A stretch of 64,000 nucleotides of DNA from GCA-2687025 sp964473525 (GTDB lineage: Bacteria > Poribacteria > WGA-4E > GCA-2687025): the NCBI GenBank assembly GCA_964473525.1, contig CAYYPK010000001.1, forward strand, positions 186,001 to 250,000, in the 5' to 3' direction. Shown here one piece after another: positions 25,894-34,441 of this stretch. The notes below the pieces were generated by a model, which was not told the origin of the DNA, did not search any database, and saw only the letters and a list, made by a program, of their open reading frames with translations. Positions within the stretch are counted from its first letter, which is position 1, and every line of letters starts with the position of its first letter. A program made the position numbers and the translations under genes.

Positions 25894-27225
25894 CTACACG
25901 ATCCCATGCGCCAGCATCGCGTCGGCGACCTTCACGAACCCCGCGATGTTGGCGCCCTTCACGTAGTCCACGCCGTCGCCGTCCTGCCCATATTCGACGC
26001 ACTGCGCGTGGATGCTCGCCATAGTCTCGCGCAGGCGCTTGTTGACGTCCTCGCGGGACCACGTCAGGTGCATGGCATTCTGCGTCATCTCCAGCCCGGA
26101 CGTGGCGACGCCTCCGGCGTTGGCAGCCTTGCCCGGCCCATAGAGTATGCCCGCCTTGCGGAACACCTCGGCGGCGCTGTTGGTGGACGGCATGTTGGCG
26201 CCCTCGCAGACGACCTGACACTTGCTGCGCACGAGCTTCCGCGCGTCTCGCTGGGTGAGTTCGTTCTGCGTCGCGCACGGGAAGGCGATGTCGCACGGTA
26301 GCGCCCATGGCTTGCCGTCAGCGTGGTGCTCCGCATGCAATTCCTCGGCGACATCCTTGAGCGCGCCCCGTCTCGAGGACTTCACGTCCATGATCCGGCC
26401 CAACTGCTCCTCGGTGAACCCGTCGGCGGAGTGCAGGAACCCGCCGCGATCCGACAGCGCAATGACCTTGGCCCCGCGCGCTTCCAACGCGCAGGCGGCG
26501 TACATCGCGACATTCCCCGCGCCCGAGACGACGCATGTCTTGCCCTCGAGAGTCTCGCCGCGCGTCGACAGCATCTCCTCCGCGAAGTAGACGCATCCGT
26601 ACCCTGTCGCCTCCATCCGCACGGGGCTTCCCCCGAACGACAGGCCTTTGCCCGTCAGGATGCCCGCGAACTCGCCGCTCAGGCGCTTGTACTGGCCGAA
26701 AAGGTAGCTGATCTCGCGCTCTCCCACGCCGATGTCTCCGGCGGGGATGTCGACATCCTTGCCGATGTGCCGGTGCAGCTCCGTCATGAACGACTGGCAG
26801 AAGTTCATCACCTCGACGTCCGTCTTGCCGCGCGGGTTGAAGTCGGACCCGCCCTTCGCCGAACCCATCGGGAGCGTCGTGAGGCTGTTCTTGAACGTCT
26901 GCTCGAAGCCGAGAAACTTGAGGATGCTCAGGGTGACGGAGCGGTCGAATCGCAGGCCGCCTTTATACGGGCCAATCGCGTTGTTGAACTGCACCCGGTA
27001 GCCGCGATTCACGCGGACATGACCGTCGCGGTCTTCCCAACACACGCGGAAGATGATTGCCCGGTCTGGCTCCGTCATGCGTTCGAGGATGCGCGCTTCC
27101 TCGTACCGTGCGTGCTGGTTCGCGTAGGGGATCACGCTCGAAGCTACCTCGCGAACCGCCTGGTGGAACTCCTCCTGCTCCGGGTTGCGGCGGACGAGCC
27201 CGCGCATGAAGTCGTCTAGCTGCAT
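25894..27225 (-). CDS. gdhA: Glutamate dehydrogenase (hexameric type)
   Basis: Glutamate dehydrogenase interconverting glutamate with 2-oxoglutarate and ammonium, 443 residues, the usual size of the small hexameric class. The substrate-site lysines are in PYKGGLRF and PMGSAKGGSDF, with DIPAGDIGVG (catalytic Asp). The nucleotide fold shows VVSGAGNVAMY. The C-terminal helix ends VKGANIAGFV..ADAML. The cofactor (probably NADP) is inferred from similarity to the E. coli type. A 22-codon copy of its 3' end lies at 23927. It is convergent with the sigma operon, 34 nt from its stop. Confidence 0.95.
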   Translation of the reverse strand: MQLDDFMRGLVRRNPEQEEFHQAVREVASSVIPYANQHARYEEARILERMTEPDRAIIFRVCWEDRDGHVRVNRGYRVQFNNAIGPYKGGLRFDRSVTLSILKFLGFEQTFKNSLTTLPMGSAKGGSDFNPRGKTDVEVMNFCQSFMTELHRHIGKDVDIPAGDIGVGEREISYLFGQYKRLSGEFAGILTGKGLSFGGSPVRMEATGYGCVYFAEEMLSTRGETLEGKTCVVSGAGNVAMYAACALEARGAKVIALSDRGGFLHSADGFTEEQLGRIMDVKSSRRGALKDVAEELHAEHHADGKPWALPCDIAFPCATQNELTQRDARKLVRSKCQVVCEGANMPSTNSAAEVFRKAGILYGPGKAANAGGVATSGLEMTQNAMHLTWSREDVNKRLRETMASIHAQCVEYGQDGDGVDYVKGANIAGFVKVADAMLAHGIV

Positions 27226-27313
27226 GGCTGCATCCCTTCACGTGGCGTGTGGCCGGTTGCATCACCGGTTCCTTCAGATGTAGCCCTACTCGCGCGCGGC
27301 GTGCCGTGAGATG

Positions 27314-28972
27314 TCACGAGATCGAGTGCAGGTACTCCTCCAGGTTCGTGTATCCGTCGCCGTCGCGGTCCGCGCGACCATCCGCCGCGTCGGTCGGGTC
27401 CAGATCGCGCGCGCGCTCCCACGCATCTGGCATGCCGTCGTGGTCTGAGTCGGCAGGTGGCTCGCCTGCCTCCAGTTCGGGATAGCCGCCGACGTCCTGT
27501 GGCGAGTCGATGATGCGGCCAGTTCTCTGCTGCGTTTCACGCACCACGCGCCTGTCAACGGCGTCCCTGGCGGGCCGTGTCGCGCCAGCGTCAGCCAACA
27601 CGGCGGCCAGCGCCACTCCCGAAGCGTCCTGCGAGACCGGCGTTGTCTCGTAAGCCTTGTCCGCGCGCAAGTCCAGGGCAGGCGTGCGGTCGTTGTCCCA
27701 GCCGTCGCGGACGAGGCGCCATTCGGCTTCGTCGCGCGCGCGGTGCGGCCCCACGTTGCCTGCTACGTACAGACGCGGCGCCCCGCCGTCGTCTATTGGC
27801 GCGCGGATCTCGTACGAGTACGGGTCCGTGGACGGGCCTGGTAGGAAAGTGTTGCCAGTGAAGTTCACGAAGGAGTTCGCGCCGTAGTCCACGACTTCCC
27901 CGGCCAGTACGCCCCAGTCGTAGACCACGTTGCCCACGATGTCGTGCGTGCCACCCCCAATGACGAGCGGGTTGCGGAAGTCGTTGTGCGCCATGAGCGT
28001 GTGGTGCACCGTGACGTGGTCGGAACCGTCGCCGATGAGCAGGCCGGCGCTGTGCGTGCCCTTGCGGTGGCGACTGCGGTTGAGCGCCTCGCTGACGATG
28101 CACCACGAGATGGTGATGTCGTGCGCGCCCTGCCAAGTGCTGACGGTTTCGTCCTCGCCCCAACTCACGGACACGTGGTCGATGACGACGTTCGATCCTC
28201 CCTGCCCGGTTCGCCGGTCGCCAAGTATCTGTATCGCGTCGTTGTTCTCGGCCGCGACGCGCCCCTGGGCTCCCGGACGGACGCGGATGTGCTGGACAAG
28301 CACGTCGTGCGAGGTGACCGTGAGGCCCATGTTCTTGAGGCAGATGCCGCCTCCCGGCGCTGTCTGCCCAGCCACCGTCACGAACGGCTGCGAGATGACC
28401 AGCTCCGTCTCAAGCTCGATCGTCCCAGCGACACGGAAGACGACCGTGCGCGGGTCCGGGTCGGCGAGCGCGTGACGCAGCGAACCCGGGCCGTCGTCGG
28501 CCAAGTTCGTCACTTCGATCACCTCGCCGCCTCTCCCCGCGCGCGTGTGCGTGCCGAACCCCTCGGCTCCTGGGAACACCGGGATGCCCGCCTGGGGCTG
28601 CAATGGCCTCGGAGTCGTTGGATTGGGAGGCGTCTTTGCGCCGAAGACATCTCGCGCCATGGGCGGGACAACGACGACAGCGAACGCGAGCAGGAACGCT
28701 GTCGACGACGCAGCTATCACCGTCCCCGTCCGCGGCCTCGTGGGCCGCACCCTTCGGTGGCCCAGCCATCCTGCCACGGCGGGGCACAGCAGCATGGCGC
28801 CAAACGTCACCCACGGTCCCGGCATCTTCATCAGGACACGGTCGAAGATGTTGACCACGCGAAGCAGGAACAACGCCGCGGCCAGCCAGAGCAGACCCGC
28901 GAAGGCGAGGAGGACGTACGCATGTGTGGCAGCACGGCGCGCTGCCGTGCTGGGGAGGGGCGCCTCTGACAT
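27314..28972 (-). CDS. Membrane-anchored pectate lyase-like beta-helix protein
   Basis: Pectate lyase-like right-handed beta-helix protein, 552 residues. Unusually it begins with three hydrophobic segments (about residues 18-40, 48-66 and 86-106), so it is tethered by a membrane domain. The helix domain opens with FPGAEGFGTHTRAGRGGEV and shows TVAGQTAPGGGI and VVIDHVSVSWGEDE, typical of family PL1-like lyases. The C-terminus has two DxDxDG-type Ca-binding stretches (DSDHDGMPDAWE, DRDGDGYTNLEEYL). The paralogue at 37064 has a plain signal peptide instead. The start at 28972 precedes the first hydrophobic segment; its ribosome site is weak. Confidence 0.82.
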   Translation of the reverse strand: MSEAPLPSTAARRAATHAYVLLAFAGLLWLAAALFLLRVVNIFDRVLMKMPGPWVTFGAMLLCPAVAGWLGHRRVRPTRPRTGTVIAASSTAFLLAFAVVVVPPMARDVFGAKTPPNPTTPRPLQPQAGIPVFPGAEGFGTHTRAGRGGEVIEVTNLADDGPGSLRHALADPDPRTVVFRVAGTIELETELVISQPFVTVAGQTAPGGGICLKNMGLTVTSHDVLVQHIRVRPGAQGRVAAENNDAIQILGDRRTGQGGSNVVIDHVSVSWGEDETVSTWQGAHDITISWCIVSEALNRSRHRKGTHSAGLLIGDGSDHVTVHHTLMAHNDFRNPLVIGGGTHDIVGNVVYDWGVLAGEVVDYGANSFVNFTGNTFLPGPSTDPYSYEIRAPIDDGGAPRLYVAGNVGPHRARDEAEWRLVRDGWDNDRTPALDLRADKAYETTPVSQDASGVALAAVLADAGATRPARDAVDRRVVRETQQRTGRIIDSPQDVGGYPELEAGEPPADSDHDGMPDAWERARDLDPTDAADGRADRDGDGYTNLEEYLHSIS

Positions 28973-29325
28973 GCTGCGGACTCCGGCGTGTAGGAGCGGC
29001 GACCGGGAGTAGGTTGTCGCGGCCGGTACGCCACCGCAAGACCCGCCCGCTCCAGGCGCCTCCGGCCACGGCACGCCGACGAGGACAGTTCAGCGGGGCA
29101 AGCCGGCGCGCACAGGCCTGCCCGACGGCCCGCAGGGATTAGCACCCGCATATCCATGCGACGCCGGTCCTCCCGTCCCGCACGGCTCTGTCGGGCTTGG
29201 CCACGCGGCTAGGTATGGGTCACGATATAGCTAACAGGTTTCATGACGTGTGGAGTCGCATGCCAACCGGCCACGCAGGCTTGCCGTGGCGCCACCGTCG
29301 GGCACGCACCGGACAGGAGTGACGC
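28973..29325. other. Intergenic, no gene seen
   Basis: About 350 nt between the divergent pectate lyase and ThuA-like genes. I see no supported ORF. An AT-richer stretch ending in TATAGC near 29227 could be a -10 for the ThuA-like gene, with ACGCGG 17 nt upstream, but the match is poor. Confidence 0.4.
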
Positions 29326-30048
29326 ATGCTGACGCCGCGAAGCGAGTTCCCGAAGTCAGGCGCCACCACTGTCGCCGTCGTGACTGGCGCGTACCCGTAC
29401 GACGTGGTCGGACTGCACAACCTGTTCGTTCGTCTCGACGGCGTAAACGCGTACGTCCAGCACTTCGAGGACTTCATCTACGACTGGGGCGGCGTCCGCA
29501 CGCAATACGACGTGGTTCTGTTCTACAACTGGCACCGCACGACTCCCTCCGAGGAGGAACACATCTGGCGCCAGCCGGTGCGCAAGGCGCTCACGGAGCT
29601 CGGTGAGACGAAGCAGGGGGTCATCGTCCTGCACCACGCCCTGGACGCGTTCCCGAAGTGGGACTTCTGGTCCGATCTGGTGGGGTTCGACCGGTCTGCG
29701 TGGGCGTCGGCCAGCGACGGTAAGCTCCACTTCGAGGAGACCATCCCCATCACCGTGGTCGATCCAGAGCACCCCATTACGCACGGCCTGCACAACTTCA
29801 CGATCGAAGGCGAGACGTGGGAGGCCCCGGGCGCCGACGATGTGGCGCCGTATAGCGACTGCCGTGTGCTGCTGACCACGGATCACCCCAAGCAAAGCCC
29901 CAAGCAGCTCGCCTGGACGCGGACTCACAACGAGGCGCGTGTGATGTACCTTCAGCCAGGACACGACGTGCGCAGCTTCGAGGACATGAGCTTCCGCACG
30001 ATCTTGCAGCGAGGCATACAGTGGACGGCTGGGCGGCTGGAGGCTTAG
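29326..30048 (+). CDS. ThuA-like domain protein
   Basis: Protein of 240 residues in the ThuA (trehalose utilisation) family, a class I glutamine amidotransferase-like fold linked to sugar metabolism. Typical segments are VVLFYNWHRTT, GVIVLHHALDAFPKW, PITHGLHNFTI, ITVVDPEHP, WTRTHNEARVMYLQPGHDV and FRTILQRGIQW. No signal peptide is seen. AGGAG lies 7 nt before the ATG. A degraded copy of its 3' end sits at 30831. It probably acts on a carbohydrate, but catalysis has not been assigned for the family. Confidence 0.88.
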   Translation: MLTPRSEFPKSGATTVAVVTGAYPYDVVGLHNLFVRLDGVNAYVQHFEDFIYDWGGVRTQYDVVLFYNWHRTTPSEEEHIWRQPVRKALTELGETKQGVIVLHHALDAFPKWDFWSDLVGFDRSAWASASDGKLHFEETIPITVVDPEHPITHGLHNFTIEGETWEAPGADDVAPYSDCRVLLTTDHPKQSPKQLAWTRTHNEARVMYLQPGHDVRSFEDMSFRTILQRGIQWTAGRLEA

Positions 30049-30154
30049 TCGCGCGGATTCTTCCACTCCGCGCCGTCCGCAGTGTCGCTGGCGTCGGGAC
30101 GGAACCCGCTCGGAGTGGCCCAACGATGGGGCCCGCAACGGCCCAACCTGACAG

Positions 30155-30328
30155 CTAGACCCAGAGACAGCCCTGCGGCGTTCCGAGGGAGGCCTCCTGC
30201 GCGATCTGTTCCTGTAGCTGACGAGCGATCTCCGCCTCACGGCGCCTCCGGCGTGCGGACACGAAGCGCCTACCAACGACCGTTGCCGTCACCGTCACTA
30301 CTACCAGGAGTGGCGCCAACACAATCAT
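30155..30328 (-). CDS. Small single-helix membrane protein
   Basis: 57-residue protein: one hydrophobic helix (IVLAPLLVVVTVTATVVG, residues 2-19) followed by a strongly basic stretch (RRFVSARRRRREAE) and a short amphipathic tail. The ATG at 30328 is preceded by GGGGAGACTGGGG, a strong ribosome site; an upstream ATG at 30343 is also possible. It lies alone between the ThuA-like gene and its remnant. The function is unknown. Coding status rests on the membrane-like pattern and ribosome site only. Confidence 0.45.
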   Translation of the reverse strand: MIVLAPLLVVVTVTATVVGRRFVSARRRRREAEIARQLQEQIAQEASLGTPQGCLWV

Positions 30329-30785
30329 CCCCAGTCTCCCCATGATGATCCGACTCGGCGCGTCGACCCGCGTCGATATCCGCAATGACCTACATCCGTA
30401 CGAGAGGCCCAGCACCTACACACTAGGAACGTGGGCTTCAACTACACATGTAACAAAGGCGTGGCAGAACGACGGCTTCGCGAACCATCCACGGCGGTGG
30501 ATCGAGATGCTTGCTCGCCAGCGTCCAGCGCGACCGCCGCGACGAATATCGCGACAACAGCGCGCGGCGTAGCCATCCCGACCATTTCCGCGATGACGAT
30601 CCCCTCTGTCGCGTCCCCGCTACGTGCGCAGACGACGACACGCCGGCTCTCCATCCTGCCAGTATTCTACCTAGGCGCGGGGCGGAATCTAAGGGCTGTA
30701 AACCTGAACTTCGGCCGCGCGGCCCTCGGGGGAAACCCGACGGGGTGGGGCGATCCACGGACGTCCGGTACAGGGCGCCCTGGTG
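30329..30785. other. Intergenic, no convincing gene
   Basis: About 450 nt. A minus-strand ORF (30442-30654) contains a hydrophobic stretch (PRAVVAIFVAAVALDAG) and could encode a short protein, but its ribosome site is poor and I do not call it. Confidence 0.4.
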
Positions 30786-30814
30786 TTGCGTCGGCCCGCC
30801 GCGCCCACTACCAT
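30786..30814 (+). promoter_or_regulatory. Putative promoter ahead of the ThuA remnant and sulfotransferase
   Basis: TTGCGT, 17 nt, TACCAT. Transcription would begin near 30821, right before the ThuA remnant, and continue into the sulfotransferase gene at 30971. Confidence 0.4.
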
Positions 30815-30830
30815 GCGCATTCGAACGGAC

Positions 30831-30969
30831 GACTGCCGTGTCGTGCTGACCACGGATCACCCGCAGCAGACCCCAAGCAGCGCGCGTCATGTACCTCCAA
30901 CTGGGACACGATCCGCGTAGCTTCGAGGACATGAGCTTCCACACGATCCTACAGCGCGGTATTCAGTAG
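30831..30969 (+). pseudogene. 3'-terminal remnant of a ThuA-like gene
   Basis: Begins GACTGCCGTGTCGTGCTGAC and follows the intact ThuA-like gene from 29857 to its GIQ codons. Relative to that gene it has an internal deletion of about 30 nt and a further 2-nt loss, so the two halves are in different frames. The second half reads FEDMSFHTILQRGIQ and then TAG at 30967. The ATG of the sulfotransferase follows one base later. Confidence 0.75.
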
Positions 30970-30970
30970 A

Positions 30971-31858
30971 ATGCCGGTCGCTTATCTGAGTGATCGCGTA
31001 CCCGGAACGGTGGCGCCCCATGCGGCGGAGGATAGCTTGCTCGTAGTATGCAACGGGATGGCGCGTGGTGGCTCCACTCTGCAGTACACGCTCGTGCGCG
31101 CGCTCCTCGACGCTACCGTCGGCTGCGCCGTGCACGGCTACATCTCGCCCAACAGCAACCACGTCCAGTTCGTGCCTCACGAGAATCTCTTCGAGTGGGC
31201 AGCGTCGCCTGACTACCACGTCGTGAAGATCCACACCGCGCACCCGCGCGCGGCGGAGTTGCTCGAAGGCGGACGCGCGAAGTTCTGCTATATCTACCGC
31301 GACCTGCGAGACGTTGCGGTGTCGCGCCAAGCCGCGTTCGGCGAACGAGGAGCCGTTCTCCTGGCGTCGCTCCGCAAGTCTGAAGGCGAGTACTACCACC
31401 TACGCGACCTGCGCCACGGATTCCCGGACCACTTCCTGTGGCATCGATATGAGGACACCACCGGCGATCTGCTCGGCGCGGTTCGTGATGCGGCGACGCT
31501 CCTGTCCTTGCCCCTGACCGATGAAATCGCCGCGACCGTTGCGGGGGCGTGCTCCGTCGACGCGGCCAAGAAGGCCTGCGATGACCACCGCGGCCGGCTT
31601 GTGGCGAAGGTGCAGGCCGTGAGGGAGGAGAACCCTCGGCTGGCGGCCGAATATCTACAGGCCATCGGAAGGGGCACGGTTACGCAGAGCATCATGGAGA
31701 TCGATAACGACAGCCTGCTACTCTACAACCACGTGTCCGCGCACCGCGGCGCATCGGGCGTGTGGGACAAGCACCTGAGCCCGGCCGCCCGTGATGAGAT
31801 CACGGCGCAGCACGAGCAGTGGCTGCGGGAGACAGGTTACATACCAGCGGCGTTGTGA
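30971..31858 (+). CDS. Sulfotransferase-like protein
   Basis: PAPS-dependent sulfotransferase-like enzyme, 295 residues. VVCNGMARGGSTL resembles the 5'-phosphosulfate loop. YIYRDLRDVAVSR matches the 3'-phosphate binding motif (R-D-x-x-D-x-x-x-S). GVWDKHLSP near the C-terminus resembles the RxGxxGxW-type end. It transfers sulfate to a hydroxyl or amine; the acceptor is unknown. The ATG at 30971 has no clear ribosome site and lies 1 nt after the stop of the ThuA remnant, so translation may once have been coupled to an upstream gene. A nearby sulfatase at 21337 could be an opposing activity. Confidence 0.82.
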   Translation: MPVAYLSDRVPGTVAPHAAEDSLLVVCNGMARGGSTLQYTLVRALLDATVGCAVHGYISPNSNHVQFVPHENLFEWAASPDYHVVKIHTAHPRAAELLEGGRAKFCYIYRDLRDVAVSRQAAFGERGAVLLASLRKSEGEYYHLRDLRHGFPDHFLWHRYEDTTGDLLGAVRDAATLLSLPLTDEIAATVAGACSVDAAKKACDDHRGRLVAKVQAVREENPRLAAEYLQAIGRGTVTQSIMEIDNDSLLLYNHVSAHRGASGVWDKHLSPAARDEITAQHEQWLRETGYIPAAL

Positions 31859-31935
31859 AAGCGCCCAAGCGCGTTGGCGCGCCAGGCTAGCATCGACGTT
31901 GGCGCCGGAGGGCGCCTGCTCGCGCGGCGCCCCTG

Positions 31936-32040
31936 CTACTCGCGCCCGTCCACTCCCTCATCGCGCGTGTCCCGTACCAGCGCAACGAGGAACACACCGA
32001 CGACGATTGCAGCCCCAAGCACGGCGATCAGCGTCCCCAT
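31936..32040 (-). CDS. Very small membrane protein
   Basis: 34-residue protein: a hydrophobic helix (LIAVLGAAIVVGVFLVALV) followed by an acidic tail (RDTRDEGVDGRE). GGAAGG lies 7 nt before the ATG at 32040, which favours it over an upstream GTG at 32121. Similar in design to the protein at 30155. No function can be proposed; coding status is uncertain. Confidence 0.4.
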   Translation of the reverse strand: MGTLIAVLGAAIVVGVFLVALVRDTRDEGVDGRE

Positions 32041-32230
32041 TGCGATGCCTTCCACATGACGGTAGATAGAGCGGCCCGCTACGGCCGATGCGGCCCCGAT
32101 CCCTACACTTGAGCCTACCACCCGTAGGTTAGGCTCGGCGCGCGTAGAAACCTGATATTGCGTCGCGCCCTCTCAGGCAAAACGCCGCACAATAGGGGGC
32201 ATCCCGGCAGACGTCGGCGTGCGACCCTTG

Positions 32231-32259
32231 TTGCGGTCAGGCGCCGCGCCATCTACTAT
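32231..32259 (+). promoter_or_regulatory. Putative sigma70-type promoter
   Basis: TTGCGG, 17 nt, TACTAT, ending 36 nt before the ATG at 32295. Matches the recurring pattern exactly at the -35. Confidence 0.5.
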
Positions 32260-32294
32260 CCATGACCGCGTCAGGATCAGCCGGAAGGGCGAGC

Positions 32295-33065
32295 ATGCAA
32301 CTGCGAGTACGGTATTTCCAGGACAGCACGCCATCCGACGTGCCGTGCCGCGAGTCGGCGTTCGTCCGCCGTGAATTGGACACGGAGCTGCCGGCCGATC
32401 GCACGGCGCTCGTGCTCGTGGACATGTGGAGCGTCCACTTCATCGAGAGCTGGATCGAGCGCGCCGAACGCATCTCGCGGGAGTACGTGATTCCAGCTAT
32501 CGACGCGGCGAGAGAAGCTGGGCTGACAGTCATTCACGCGCCTTGTCCAGAGGTCGCGGCCCAGTATCCGGGCCATCTGCCTGACGTGCCGCCGGCGCCC
32601 TCGCCGCCAGCGTCGGGACCAGACTGGCCGCCGTCTGATTTCCGTTCACGCGCCGGTGGATACGCCGCTTACCGCGGCCCGCGGGACCAACCCCCCGGCA
32701 TCGCCACCCATTGGGACAGCGTGAAGGGCGACCTCGCGATGTCCCCGCTCGTGGACGTGCGGCCCGAGGACCCAGTCATCGCCACCGGCCGCGAGCTACA
32801 CCACGTTCTGGCGGAGCGCGGCATCTACCACACGGTCTACGCCGGATTCGCGGCGAACTGGTGCCTGATGGGACGTGACTACGGCATCCGCGCGATGTCG
32901 CGCTACGGCTATCACATTGTCGTGCTGCGCGACTGCACGACGGCCGTCGAGTTCCCGGACACGCTCGACCAATGCCTCGTCACTGAGGTCGTAATCCGCG
33001 AGATTGAGCAGCAGTACGGCTTCTCCGCTTCCAACGAAGACTTCCTGGCGGCTTGCCGTTCCTGA
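32295..33065 (+). CDS. Isochorismatase-family cysteine hydrolase
   Basis: Cysteine hydrolase of the isochorismatase-like family, 256 residues. The Asp of the triad is D43 (VLVDMW), a Lys is expected in the VIATGREL region, and the nucleophile is C190 in GFAANWCLMGRD. The family hydrolyses amides (nicotinamide, carbamoyl, biuret) or vinyl ethers; a C-terminal TEVVIREIEQQYGF helix is characteristic. The ATG at 32295 with GGAAGGG immediately before it is preferred to 32262. It is followed by a BNR-like exported protein 23 nt downstream. Confidence 0.85.
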   Translation: MQLRVRYFQDSTPSDVPCRESAFVRRELDTELPADRTALVLVDMWSVHFIESWIERAERISREYVIPAIDAAREAGLTVIHAPCPEVAAQYPGHLPDVPPAPSPPASGPDWPPSDFRSRAGGYAAYRGPRDQPPGIATHWDSVKGDLAMSPLVDVRPEDPVIATGRELHHVLAERGIYHTVYAGFAANWCLMGRDYGIRAMSRYGYHIVVLRDCTTAVEFPDTLDQCLVTEVVIREIEQQYGFSASNEDFLAACRS

Positions 33066-33088
33066 CCACGACCCTAGGATGCGCCTAC

Positions 33089-34192
33089 ATGTCCCTTGAC
33101 CGACTCGGATCGGCTCTTGCCGCGTGTGCGTTCGGACTGCTCCTGCTCTCTGCCAGGCAGACCGCCGCCTCAGCCTCTGTCCGACTCGTCGATCTCCCGG
33201 ACGGCGGGATAGTAGCGGACGCCGAGGTGAATGCCGGCGGCGCGGTGCATCTGGTCTACGTGTCCATGCCCGATGGTGTCGAGCAGGATCTCTTCTACGC
33301 CGTGTCCAACGACGCTGGCGAGACGTTTGGCGAGCCGATCCGCGTCAACTCGAACGCAGGGCAGGTGTACGCCGGCGGCTTCCGAGGGCCGGACATCGCT
33401 CTGGGCGCCAACGGACGCGTCCACGTCGTGTGGTACACGAACGCCTACCAGGCGAAGCGGCCGCCGGAAGAGTGGGGCGTCCACTACGCCTACATGGACG
33501 CGGACGGCGACGCCTTCGTCGGCGAGCGCAACATCAACGGGCGACCCAGCGATAACTACTCCGTAGACGCCAACGACGTGGGCGAGGTCAGCATCTACTG
33601 GGGCGCCGACGCCGGGTACATCAGTCGATCCAGGGACGGTGGCGAGACGTTCGCGGACGCTGTCCATATAGCCTCAATCGACCCTTGCGAATGCTGCGCC
33701 ACGCGTCTGCGGTACGCAGACGACGAAACGCTGCATCTTGCCTACCGGGAAAGGGCGGACAACCTGCGCGACATGTACATCGCGCCCATTACCGGGTCTC
33801 TCTCGGCGCCCCCGCATGTGAGGCTTGACTCGGAAACGTGGGAGATCGCCGCCTGCCCGATGACCGGATCCTATCTCGCCGCGTCCGACGCGGGCTCGTA
33901 CCTCGTCGCGTGGGAGCGGAAGCGCGCGGTTTACTATGGGCGCTACGCCCAGGGCGGCGGGCCGCTGGAGCCCGCGGAAGTCGCAGTGGCGGACGAGGGG
34001 CGCTACCCGCTCGTCCTGTCTGGCGCGGACGGCGCCACTCTCGTCGCGTGGAAGGACGACGCGCGGATGGGATGGCGCCTATACGACGCGCGGGGACGAC
34101 CGTTGGGCGACACGACGACCGTCCAAACCGACAACATCCACCGCTTCGCGGGTGTCGTTACCCCCACGGGTGAGTTCGTTCTCTTCCCGTAG
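33089..34192 (+). CDS. Secreted sialidase/BNR-like beta-propeller protein
   Basis: Exported protein of 367 residues with a signal peptide (hydrophobic core up to about AASAS, residue 30). The blades contain VSNDAGETFGEP and ISRSRDGGETF Asp-box-like repeats as in sialidase-fold proteins. A CECCATRLRYADD segment may bind metal. Catalytic Arg and Tyr of sialidases could not be located, so it may only bind glycans. The gene probably shares a transcript with the isochorismatase-like gene. The ATG at 33089 is chosen because the signal peptide begins there. Confidence 0.72.
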   Translation: MSLDRLGSALAACAFGLLLLSARQTAASASVRLVDLPDGGIVADAEVNAGGAVHLVYVSMPDGVEQDLFYAVSNDAGETFGEPIRVNSNAGQVYAGGFRGPDIALGANGRVHVVWYTNAYQAKRPPEEWGVHYAYMDADGDAFVGERNINGRPSDNYSVDANDVGEVSIYWGADAGYISRSRDGGETFADAVHIASIDPCECCATRLRYADDETLHLAYRERADNLRDMYIAPITGSLSAPPHVRLDSETWEIAACPMTGSYLAASDAGSYLVAWERKRAVYYGRYAQGGGPLEPAEVAVADEGRYPLVLSGADGATLVAWKDDARMGWRLYDARGRPLGDTTTVQTDNIHRFAGVVTPTGEFVLFP

Positions 34193-34306
34193 TCAAGACC
34201 GACGCCGGTGTCCCATTTGGCGCCCACTGGCTCGCCGCGCCGCGACAGTCCGAGCCACGCCCTTACGATTTTCTTGAAAGACCGTGGTCGGCTGGGGTAT
34301 CACCTA

Positions 34307-34335
34307 TTGCGGTTCCGCCCGACGGGAGCTACGAA
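34307..34335 (+). promoter_or_regulatory. Putative promoter upstream of the outer-membrane protein
   Basis: TTGCGG, 17 nt, TACGAA(T). It lies about 45 nt before the Fur-like palindrome and 107 nt before the ATG at 34442, so the palindrome would fall in the transcribed leader. Confidence 0.4.
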
Positions 34336-34379
34336 TGCTGTAGCCGCCTCCATCTGGGGGCGTTTTCGCGGGCGATTTA

Positions 34380-34396
34380 TTGAGACTGAGTCTCAA
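34380..34396. promoter_or_regulatory. Fur-like operator (perfect palindrome)
   Basis: TTGAGACTGAGTCTCAA: perfect 8-1-8 inverted repeat. The inner TGAGACT-G-AGTCTCA fits the 7-1-7 layout of Fur boxes (TGANNNTNANNNTCA). It is 46 nt before the ATG of the outer-membrane protein. Binding by Fur or a Fur paralogue is an inference; no fur gene is in the window. Confidence 0.5.
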
Positions 34397-34441
34397 ATGC
34401 GTTTACGAGCGTACACAGAATCACGGAGCATCGATCCTACA

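Noticed and set aside
30442..30654. 70-residue minus-strand ORF with a hydrophobic stretch
   Set aside because: Weak ribosome site and no homology that I recognise; kept as an unsupported possibility only.
32170..32182. CTCTCAGGCAAAA, resembling the 3' part of a glycine riboswitch aptamer
   Set aside because: The 5' conserved parts (GGAGAG and CCGAAGG-type segments) are absent upstream, and the following gene is not glycine related.
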